Origin: Siphonodentalium dalli
Taxonomy: Eukaryota > Mollusca > Scaphopoda > Gadilida > Siphonodentaliidae
Length of the DNA stretch: 64,000 nt
Direction of reading: 5' to 3'
Assembly (NCBI GenBank): GCA_032622095.1
Contig: CP136067.1
Coordinates: forward strand, 58,817,899-58,881,898
Numbering within the stretch: the stretch's first letter is position 1; each line of letters begins with the position of its first letter. Under the pieces are notes generated by a model. That model did no database searches and had not been told where the DNA came from. It was given only the letters and a program-made list of their open reading frames with translations. Below are positions 26,601 through 38,600 of the stretch, piece after piece. The position numbers and the translations under genes are program-made.

Positions 26601-29600
26601 TTGAAATGTACATACATAAAATGCAGGTGCAAGAGGGCTAATAAACCTAACAATCAAGGCCACGAATCAAAACATAACTACAACAAAACTCTACATATTT
26701 ATGCATGCATATTTCTCCAAATTGAATGATAACCCATGCAAAAACAAATCATGCATTTACAGTAATGCCCAAAGTAATTGACCACTTAACCACAGCAGAA
26801 TTATGGGTAATTTTTCAGGATTTAGTCGGAAATATGGCTTGTTGCCATTCATCGAAAAGCTCTCGCCAAGATTACCCATAATTCTTCTGTGGTTAAGGGG
26901 TCAATTACTTTGGGCATTACTGTACAAGAAAATATACTACCACAGATAATCTACCATATTTTACCTATTGATCCAGTCAGAGAAAGCAATTTGTTCACTT
27001 TTCCGTACAGAATGTGTTGTGCCTTCTGAACTACTTAGTGAGGTCCCTGTATAATTTTTTACATTTTTAACCTCTTTCACTTGTCTCTTGAAATTCACGC
27101 CTAGATCGTACTCTTGTTTGAGTGCAGCATACATCTGAAGAAATCAGAATTTTTCTGGTGTGAATGTCGAAATGTATGCCTTTTGGTTGAATAGTCCAAA
27201 GCTGAATCACGTAGCCTATGGTATATTGATGATACCTTATACTCCCAGAACTCAACTGTGCCTGACTCATTTTGTCCCTTTCCATGCTTAATATCTTCAG
27301 CCAGGGGGAAGGAACTATTATACATCCTACTAATTCCAACATTCTAGAAAGCTGTACAAGTAAGTTAATGACTTTTATAAAATAATTATTCAACTCTCAA
27401 AATGGACTTTGCATGAAAAATGGAAAGACATCTGAGTTAACCACCTCTGGATGTCATATTAGTGGCAAATTTGGATCTGTAGCAGCAAGCATACATTCAT
27501 ATTTCAAAATACAAAATGGCTGCCATATTGGATGCCATCCTGTCTGAAGTCTAGACATTTGTTTCCTTTGTTTGTTGAGATTAGAAAATTTTGAGATAAC
27601 GCCAGGAACACAAAAAGTGGGTAAAATTGAGCCCTGGAGGTACAAGGTTTCATCATTATCTCCTAGACTAATGATCTGTGCAATGTCCTGAGTGTGAATT
27701 TCTTTGAGTCGTCGAGTTTTTCAGCACATCCGAGTCTTGACGATGGCAAGCTTCTTGAAAGATGCCACCATGTTTGATGCAACCATGTTCATTGAAACAA
27801 GCCAAATGTTTCAAGCAGAACTAGATATCACAAGTAAAGAGCAAACAACATGTTACTTGTTGTGGAACATTTTTGTTTTTTCATATAAAGAACACCAACC
27901 CCGATCCAACCCAATCCATTAATTTCTGAACTTGGAAGGTTTTGTTACCATAGAAGTAATTTAAACTCTGAATCGACATACAACCAACGAGTTACATACA
28001 TAAGACTGTATGAATGTTTGGATACCTTGTCAAGTATAGTAATGCCCTAAATAATCGACTCCTTAACCACAGCAGAATTTAGTCGGAAATATGGCTTGTT
28101 GCCATTCATCGATGAATGGCATTCATCGATGAATGGCAACAAGCCATATTTCCGACTAAATCCTGAAAAATTACCCATAATTCTGCTGTGGTTAAGGAGT
28201 CGATTATTTAGGGCATTACTGTATAAGGGAGTATCTGGACAGTACCACTAATTTACTGTATAAGGGAGGTCTGGACAGTACCACTAATTTACTGTATAAG
28301 GGAGGTCTGGACAGTACCACTAATTCTACTTGAGGAGGTTGATGGAAAAATTATCAATTGATCTAAAAGTTATTTTCATTGGAAATTCTTCCCTCATAAT
28401 AATTATAACTTTATATGATTCATGTAGAATTTCAGCATATGGTGGCACATGGTGGCATTTCTCTCATGAAAAACAGAATTACCTGAAAGTCTGAAAAGTC
28501 TTGTGTAATTAGTATTTTAGCGTTATGATAAAAAGCACTCTGAACCAAGCCATGTTGTATAAAATCATGTGTTAAAGAAAAGAAGTTATGGTTAATTCCT
28601 GAAAATAATATTATTATTAACCCTTTCATGATGGGAGCTGAGCTGGTGCAGCATTAAAGATCATGTGCCAGTGCATTCTCTTATGTGTGAGAATCCCATA
28701 GGGAGCCTTGCATATATAAGAGAATGCACTGGCTTACAAAGTCAAGGTAAATATTGTTAGGCCAATGTATTCTCTTATATATGCAAGGCTCCCTATGGGA
28801 GACTCGTATATATAAGCACTGGCACAGGTTCTTTAATGCTGATGCATTGCTGCATTAGTGCAGCTCCTGTGATGAAGGGTTATTAAAGCAGTGATAGAGC
28901 CGAGGCAAGAGATCTTTAACAACTTTGTATTGTGCTGTTTCCTGACATTTCTGGTAATTCCTCCATCAGATTTCTGACTGCAGCAAAAATTTCTATGAAC
29001 CGAACACCTTTCCAAACCAAACGATAATGTTGGGTAAAGGGTAATTTGTTTGGAGAAGTTTTACTGAATATCTAAATAGCATAATATATGTAACATATAT
29101 GTAACATATATATGATGATTTTCAACGTTTTACACTGCATTTTACAGAAAAAACAATTTGAAGTATAATTTCCCATGCTTTTTAGATGGTTACTGATCGT
29201 TTCCGTGTCAGGAATTTTTTTTCCAAACTAATTTTTATGGAGAGACCGAGCCAGCTAGAACAAATTCTACAAATACAAATACAAAATGAGGGTTGGTTAA
29301 TCACAGCAAATAGTAACATGATAAGATATAAATTTATGTATATTACTACAGATGTTCTTGATCAAACAATGAGCAAACACACCGCAAAATGTTAGTCTGA
29401 GGCTGCTGATCATTTTCAACCAGGACATCATCGAAAATGTTGAGACATAATACATCAGTACTCAAATGACAAAATTTCTGTCATGTTTGTCGGGCTGAAC
29501 TGCACAATTTTAGTGTAAATGGTATTCCCTTTCAATTCTGAAAAGATATCATTACTCAGGGTTTCCGCTACTACGGCAGGCCGGCCGTCCAGCGGCCTCA

Positions 29601-32600
29601 TTCCCCTCCCCAACCTTGACTTAATATTGGTCACAAACTAGCCACAGACCTACAATGTAGCTCAGTTCGCTTTTTACACAGGACGAGCGATCACCGACGC
29701 TGACGATTAACAGATTGCAAGGAATCCTACACTTGGTGCCAGAATAAGACATGATCAGTCGCGCGGACCACGTGCACAAATGTCTGCACAATCACGGTTA
29801 ATGCTTTGTCGGGCAAATATTTAGTAGTAATCAGCCTCTCTGTCAGATTTCTGTCAATAAGTTTCTAACCCACTATTTCCACTCAAAATGTGCAATATAC
29901 ATCGGTATGTCATTGGGGTGGGGGTTCTGAGCTACAACAATGAATACAGGTGAGTTTTGGCAGTCGCTGCGACGAACAGTGCATAATGTTTCCCCCAATT
30001 AAATTAAGATCTGTATCAAGGGAATGTTTAATTAAAAATAAAACAATTAAATTATTAATAGTTATTATCAGTGTATTTATTACCTATCCAATTATTACAA
30101 AATTATCCATTTTACGAATCCAGCATGAGGTCATCTTCATTTGAGGAATGGCTTTTGATTTTACAACAACTAGTTTTGATTGGCACTGTGAACAAAATAC
30201 AAGGAAAGTAGCGATGCAGAACGTGGTATAGCACGTGCTCATCTCCTTACGTAACACCTGTTACTGCTGGACTGTGTGACAATACAATGTGTCTTTTGCC
30301 AACCACCGGCAGTCTTTGATGTTGGTAGTCTTTGGTGTCGGCTTTTAATATTGCTACTGTTTAAATAAAAGGCATATCCATTATATGCTGTTGTGCTTAC
30401 ATGCTTTTAGTTCATTGACTTGAGAACTAAGCAAGACGGTCTGTTTTAATTTGGTTTCTATACGAAGCTTCAATGTTCCTGCCTCTTGTCTCAAGTGCAA
30501 GGAAATGGCTACTTTCAGTGATAAACATCAAATTTTTCACTCGACAGGGCGCCTGGTATGTGCTTCCCAAATATGGCCACATTCCCCCAACCCCTAGCGG
30601 AAACCCTGCATTACTACTAATATTAAACATTTATCGTAACTTTAACGTTTAGTGAAGAATGATAATCAGGGTTTAGGTGTGCTCTATGAGTATGTGAAAC
30701 GTCAAGGGGTTTATGAATGACCTTTCACTAGCAGTTTTGACCAATTGTGTTGCGACGTTCTTGGAAACTGGCACTTAAACGAAACGATCTCACGGGGTAG
30801 GAACTGCTCCGCGAGACAGACACCACCTCTGATCTTCGGTCCAGTTCACTATCGATCCATGTCCAGTTCACTCGTGATTTTTGTACAGAAAATGGCGGCT
30901 AAGATGACCATGTCGGTGAGTATTCCCCAAAATCAACATAACGAGACGTAGTTTTCAAACTGTTCGCATGGGGAAACATACAATAAACACCACAAATTCA
31001 AAACACTAACAATTCAGGCAACATGAACACTAATTCCTTCTAGAAATAACCACTGATCAGTCGGATTTCTGTGAAAAAAATTCACATAGCGACAGATAAC
31101 ATCGTTTTTTGAACAATTTTCTGTTTAGCTGCAGATTATAAATGCGTTGCATACACGCCTGGGACCACCAATTTCTCATGTATATATATGGTTTTATACA
31201 AAACCTAGCCCACTGTTGACATCGACGATTAGCGACGACATGGTGTACGCTCCAGTTCATTAAAACAGAAGCTCCAGTTCACTGCAAGCTAAACACGATA
31301 CGCTCCAGTTCACTACATCGAACATCGCCTTCTCAAAAAGCAGTCTATATGTCTGAAAATGGCTGTCAATTGGGGAAATGATAATGCAATCGAGGGCTGG
31401 TTTACTTTTCAACAAAGATCTAAACAATTTTACTCGACAAACGTGCTGATTTTGTGAGGCAATTATGTATATATATATATTTTTTGTTGTTGCACAATTG
31501 GTAAAACAAATGAATTATTGACGGTAAACATAATTCAGATAACGCTTTTCTGTTATATATGTATGGAACAAAATGTTTAATGTAGAGGTAATTTCTCAAT
31601 AAGTGTGTCTTGTAGTCAGTTTTTTGTCGGTGTATGTACTTATACAGATGTGTGTACTCAGGAATCAGTATAGGCAGGGTTTCCGCTAGGGGTAGGGGAA
31701 TGGGGCCGGTAGCTGTCAAGGGGAAAATCCAGGTAAAAGTAGCCTGTTTTACTTTTAGCACTCTTTGAACTACTTTCGTTATATCGGCCAATAGAATCAT
31801 GTGAGAGTAGAAATGGCAGATTGTTTTGTTCCATTTCTGCCCAAGTGCCAAGCTATCAAACCGTATACATGTACCTGTATCTTTAAAACTAGTAAATTTA
31901 TTAGATATAAATTAATTTACGAAGTACATGTACAGAACACCAGTAATTTGGATCCCGAGTTAAACATGCTCGTTAATGTTAAAAGACTCACTGTGGAAGA
32001 CCCAGCAGATATTTCGGATGCATAACGTAATCGGAATATATTAAGGCTGATTACATATCTCGCCGACGAGTATTCATTTTGGGCAGTGGTAAGATGCCTT
32101 GATGCCCGGTGCGGCTACTCCACGATTTTCTCTCGCTCTATTACAAAGTGAACAGTATATTTTGCAGTATAAAACATGACAGGTATGATTAAAATACTGC
32201 TCTTTTGCATAACATAAGCGGGTACTAACCCCAATGTAACTAACCAGCCTCAAAGGCATAGCTTCTAGCGATGTCAGCTCCGATCACTTCATGTTTCAAT
32301 TTAACAACACGTTTAGAGTGTGTACACTCACAAGATATAAAATAAATTCACCTTTTAAAATTCCTTAGTACTATTCCAACAAAATTCAGAAGTTTTAAAC
32401 ATCTTTATACCTTTATAGACATTCAGTATGTCCTGGGGTATGGCAGGAGGGGAAAACTTGGCGAGGGGAAAGGGGCTGTCAAGGGGACCCCCTGCCGGTA
32501 TAGCGGAAACCCTGGTATAGGCCTATATTGTAGATGTGCCACCATAGGCAAAATGGGACGCATCATTCGCTGATATCACGAAAAAAATACCTGAACTTGC

Positions 32601-35600
32601 ATGTATGCGCCATTAAACAATTGTTCTTCCAGGCTGAGTATGGATGTTATTATTGCAAAGAGAAGCAGGAGACGACCAAGGGTGTAATCTATATGAGCAC
32701 TCTCGACCAGAGACGTGGCGACAGGGGTGGGGGTGTCTTTCACCCCCCCCCAACTTTGGTCAAAATTTTCAACAGTTGGAAATGTCACACCTGACACAAC
32801 ATTAGTTGGAAATTTAACACCAACAATAGGTTGAAAATGTTCTTGTAGTTTGATTCAAACTATTTATTGGGGGGAATTTATTGTTTTTGGACCAATATTT
32901 CCATATGTTCCTTCTTTTGGTAACAAATTTGGACTGAAATGGCCATCAGCAGGGTTCGCGCTGGCCCAAAATTTCCAGGTGCCAACACTGTTGCCAATTG
33001 CATTATTTTTAGAGCCACTTTGTACTTTCTGTTGCCACTCTTTTCCGACCAGTATTTTTTTGTGCCACTTTTGAATTTGGTATTCCAAAACAAAAAAAAC
33101 AAAAAAAAACAAGCAAATTATCTATTATATGTATATATTTATTTATATAATGTCTGAATGTCCGAAGAAATCAGTAACTTTTTTTCATTTTAGAAGGGTG
33201 TTGCGTGTCTTAAATCTAACTTGCACTTACGATTCATATTTGCTGTCTGTCACAGTTTGTTAAAGCTGAGTTACGAAGGAGATATTTATGATAATTTATC
33301 ACCTAACACCTACTATTAACACACAACGTCCTAACGATGTAGACTTCAGGAAGCCCTTTGTTTGACTAATGTTTGTCAAATTGGAGTCAATAGCCGTTCT
33401 TAGTGTTATTATCGAGTAGAAATTCGAAACCATGTCACCCCCGCGATAAAAATAAGTCGATCTGACATAAGCCGCGAATCTATTATACCCTTTCAATTAG
33501 GACACAATTAGCTATGTCGCGATCGGATATCGATGTGTGTATTGTTTCCGACCGATTAACTGCAAGCTTTATTATATGCCCGATGGGTACCAATTGCCAA
33601 ATGCCAAAAAGCTAGGTGCCACTTTTTGTAGCCAATCGGGATTTTTTTGGAGCCATTTCATTTTTTGTATAGCAATGTGCTAAATTGGCAATAGGCAGCG
33701 CGAACCCTGGCCATCAGTTAGAAATGTTCCAACCTTAGGGGTGTCAGGTTGGAAATTTCCAACACTTTGAAAGCTTGTGTTCTTGTCCCTCCCCCATGGC
33801 CAGTCAAGAACTTCTAGTTAATTTAAGAAAACAATATTGTCCTACAATATTGTCTAGTGGTCAAAATTGTCACTAGAATTGTCATATGTTGGAAATTTTC
33901 CAACGTATAAATCGGGGCGTCAGGTTTGAAATTTCAAACTCTATGAATGCTTGACCTCGAGGCTAGTCTAGATACTAGGATTTTGCGATTTTTTTGTTCA
34001 GATTTCAAAATTTCCGCACACCGGGCCGAACCATGCATGGTCGGCCCGATGTGTCCTGGTCCCTCCCCGTGGCTAACATAAAACTGCTATTAGTGCTAAT
34101 GAGTTTACGAAAACAATATTTTACTACATTTCGTTTAAATTGTTACTGAAATGGTCATCAGTTGGAAAATTTCCAAACTAAGGGAGAGTATGAGGTTTGA
34201 AATTTCCAACACTAGGAAAGCTTGAGGTCAGTCTAGATGCTAGGATTTTGCGATTTTCTTGTTTAGTTTTCAAAATTTTCTCACTCCGGGCCGAACAACC
34301 ATGGTCGACCCGGTGTGTCCTGATCTATTGCTCCGTAGTTGTGTGCATTTGTCTGGAGTTAGACCACTAGATGTTAGGATTTGTGCAATTTTAAGGTTCA
34401 AAATATATGAATATTATCATACCGGGTAGATAGAACCATGGTTTATAACTTGGCTAGTAGGCCTGTGAACACTTAGCTGCAAGGAGGGAATGAAATTATG
34501 CAAAACCTTTGGTCTGATTCAAGGGGTGTTTTGGTTTGATTCAAGGGGGGGGGGGGGGGGGGGGTGCGAATGGAATTATGCAAAACCTTGTTCTGGTCTT
34601 ATTCCAGGGAGGGGGGTGCAGTTGGAATTATCAAGGTGGATACCCCCAACGGAGACCCTCTAGCCACGTCCCTGCTCTTGACATGCAGCCTCGGCTTCAA
34701 TGGTGTACTCGTTAGTTGTGGATCGGATATCAAGTCAAATGAAATATCCCTCAACAGCATGGAGTCTTCCGGTGAAAGCATTGACCTTTCCTGTCTTTAT
34801 CCATCACATATTAAGGAGGAGATAAAAGAATATCATAGCACCAATACATTATAGGTTTAATAGTGGTTTAATCTGCATTGAGTGGGCACACGCCCCGCTA
34901 TCCCACTTCCCATTTTCTCGTCCATGGCTGCGACATTATTACTCCAATATATATGTGTATCTCATTATCTCCTATTGTACGCCCCCTACATACAGATATA
35001 CGTGCACTGGTTTTAAACATACATATGTTGCATAACCAATATATATTTCTTTCAAATTGAGATCAATATAAGCTCTTTCGACTATGGGGGTGGTAAAAAT
35101 AGAGAATCTCTCGTCTGAATCTGCTTGAAGTGTAATATATGAATCTACAGGACATTGTTGATCGACAAAGAACTGGGTCTTGTGTTCGGGAAGTGAACCG
35201 ATCTTATCTTCGGTGAACTGGAGCTTTTTCGTCACAATTTCAAACCTAAATATCTTATGATTCCAAGGTCATATATCTACTGTCCGTGGGAGACAACACA
35301 CTTTTGACTAATAAAACCTTGCATTATCGTGTCAGTATCGAATGATTCGTTTATCTCTCGTAAATTTGTGTTGAAATTTACCATTGGGGCAATGGCAATT
35401 TAACACTCAAATGTCTACGCTTAATATGGCAAGTTGGAGCACTGTTTATTGGAGATATCAAATCTCATGAACAGATGGGGATGTGCGGCAGTCATATTTA
35501 ACAGAAAAAACGGTAAATTCTCTTTCCTTGGTGAAACCATCTACAAAATCGAGCGCCAGCCAACTTAAAAAGATCACGAGTGAACTGGAGTGCATCGGAA

Positions 35601-38600
35601 GTGAACTGGACAAAAGATCGCAAGTTGTGTCGGTCTCGCGGAGCAGTTCCTACCCCGTGGATCTCGAATTTAACAATAAATATAAGAAACAAAACATGTA
35701 TTGTATTTTCAGCACTATATTGCCAAATTTGTTCGGAAATCTTCTGTGTAGGTATGTTTTTAGAAACCTCTTACCAAATTATGTATACTAGTTTGAACAA
35801 GCAATATTACTAACAGTGTTCTGATGATGTCAATAATATTTATCAACTGACATAAGAAATAATGCCAACAGAGTAAAAAAAAATGAGAAGTCAACCCATC
35901 TGTCACTGCAAACTAATGTTTGGTATATAAACACCTTTTAGACTTCTGACTATTGTATATAATAATATAAAGGTTAATTATTTTACATTCGCCATATCAT
36001 TATTAAGATTCTTGTATGCTCTTCTTCTTCTGGTTATTGCTGTTGGTCATTTACTGACCATTATTAGCCGTTGAGTGAAATTTTTTATTTTTGTACTATT
36101 AATAAAAGAGTAGTTTTCGCATTAAAAACATTTAAAATTATGTATAATCTCAGTTGTTTACTTGTTGGTGTGGTCGAGGAGGATAAGAGGCTTTAGAACT
36201 TCAGGAGATAGCTCATAATATACTTCATGTGTACCAATGTATTATGCCTTGAATACTTTCGACAACATTTCGATATATCTCTGTTGAAAACAAATAGAAA
36301 CCTCTGACTGGCAGATTTAACAGCACTCATGTTAGTTCTGTGTATAAGACTCGCAAACATAATCTATAGAGCAGCACATCACGTCCATCTTACTTGTTTA
36401 TCCACTGCACGAAGGCTACCCCCTCAGAGTTTTTTACTGTGTGTGATGTGTCTGCGGTTGACTTTTCAGATGTACCCTGAAAGTTTTTCACTTCAAGAAC
36501 AGGTCGCACATTTTTCTTGTATTTACTTCCGAAATCGTACTGAGTCTTCAAACCTGCATACATCTAAATAAAACATTAAGTTCTGAAAATGGTGAATGTG
36601 CATAGCAGATATTAGAGGCGTGCAAGAACTAAGACTTATCTGTCATGGATGTTTTGCTATTGATACAAAGAGGCCATGGCCACAAATAAATAAAAATAGA
36701 CAATGTTAAACCAACAAGAAATTAACACTTTGATAACAGGATGCTCTCTCTCATTTAGTAAAAACATATCGGATGGAATGGTGTCTTCTTCATTTGTAGA
36801 GATCTTCAGATCATATAAGCAAACGACAAATAATCCACTTTGGGTTCATTTGGTCAGTGAATAAGTTCAACAAACAGGTTAAAAAGAGCTTAGAAGAGAA
36901 TATGTTTTGAATTTACTGGTAGAGATGAATCATTGAGAATTTGTAACTACTCATCAGCGAGTAGTCGGTTATCAAAGGGTCAGTAGTTAAATTTTAATTT
37001 GGAGAATTTTTGAAACATGAGATCCCAAAGGCAAAGCATTCAACAAGAAATGTCTTGGTCATTGCATTCATTTACTCTGTTGGCCGCAATACTGAATAAA
37101 GTTAACAATATTTAATCTGCTTCTGTTGATTATTTCATCGTGTTCTGATTAAAGACAGTCAAGCATCAAGCAATCTGTTACAAAAACTCTTCCTATTTTT
37201 CTTGTTTCTTGCATAAAGTGATCTGTGTGTCATCTTTTGGAGTATTAAGTTTAAGAAATCATCTACCTCCAGTTGGAAGGACACTGGTGATTTCTATAAA
37301 TCCCTAAACATTTTTGTTCAGGGAACAATCAGAAATTTTGCTTGATGCTTGCCTTTTGTGTCAAGCTGAAAGTATTAAAAAGAATTATTAACATGTATAA
37401 ATGTCCACAAATCTTACTCAATTATAATTCCAGCTAAAGTGCTGTATCATTTGTTATTAAAGAGTTGAATTTTGCAATATGCTGTTGAAAGAAACAAGGC
37501 CAAAAAGAAAATAAAACTTATTTTAATATCTGACCAAACACCCTAGAGAGTGCAATTTTTTTTACCAATTTTTCAATACATTCACCAATAAGTTTTACTA
37601 TTTTCACCATACCATAGCTTAGTCTAACTAATATCTGATGCCTTTGAAAGTATGAATTTAGTTTTCAAGTTTTTGTTGTTGTTCTACTATTGAATAAGTC
37701 TTGTGAACAATTAGTTAAACTTAGTAAGGAGTCAACATGCAATACACTGGGATACACAATTAATGTTGTTGCCATGGGAACGGTTTCTGTCAGTTTTCTT
37801 ACTGATTGATCCAATTGGCCCATGCCACGGGCTCGCCATCCGCAATTGTGTGGGCCGTGTCTGCTGCCGACTTGTCTGAGGTGCCTTGGTAATTTTTCAC
37901 CTTGGTAGCCTGCTTAACATTCTTTTTGTATGCTCTTCCAATGTCGTACTCAGCTTTCAGATGGACATACATCTATATGTTTCATAAAAATAACATATAA
38001 ACTTTGCTATCACAATCATAGTTCCCACCAGCAGAGTGACTTCAATTCAAAGCTGATACAACACTATTTAATTGCATTTAAAAAGATTTTTCAAGTCCCA
38101 AAACAGAAAACATTTCAGTGAAGCAGTGTTTTTAGGTCGCTTTTATTTGGGCTGAAAACATTTCAGTGAAGCAGTCTTTTTAAGTCACTTTTATTTGGGC
38201 TCACTTTTATTTGGGCTGAGACATTTTATCAAACACTGAAAATACCACAAAAATACATGTAGGAAAAGTCAACTCATAGACATGGTAAAATAGATAGATA
38301 AAAGGTCACAGACCCCATATCCCCCAAATCGAGGTGGCTTTTTGGGATGTTGGCTCTTTTAAGAATAAAGAAGTCAAATTCTGGCAAATTTTGATTATGA
38401 CTAGACGATGTGCTGCGTGTTTTCAAAGGTGAGCCATACACGAAGTATCAAGAGATTCTTTTGAAGATTGCTCAAATTATTATTAAGAGAACACAAATAT
38501 TATTTCTAAGTCGAATAAAATTAAACGTGGCCTGTGTCTTCTCAAATGTGAACCATGTATCAAATGTCAAGAAATTCTGCTCAAGTTACAATTTGGACAA

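Larger units (their letters stand above)
30791..35659. mobile_element. Large CAC...GTG DNA transposon with subterminal repeats, TSD GATCT
   Basis: Left end CACGGGGTAGGAACTGCTCC, right end its reverse complement GGAGCAGTTCCTACCCCGTG; similarity continues for about 90 bp. GATCT flanks both ends (30,786-30,790 and 35,660-35,664). Copies of CCAGTTCACT point inward from the left (30,841, 30,863, 31,252, 31,273, 31,304) and their complement sits on the right (35,213, 35,580, 35,601). CAC termini with subterminal repeats recall EnSpm/CACTA or Chapaev, whereas a 5-bp TSD recalls Transib; unresolved. It is 4.87 kb, of which about 2.8 kb is later insertions. Confidence 0.85.

Noticed and set aside
31420-31851. 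143-codon minus-strand ORF
   Set aside because: It straddles the border of the CAGGGTTTCCGC transposon and has no recognisable motif.
34564-34854. 96-codon forward ORF with a plausible-looking C-terminus
   Set aside because: It crosses the right end of the hAT-like element at 34,674. Removing the insert joins the upstream EYGCYYC frame to a different frame that soon stops, so no real gene is supported.
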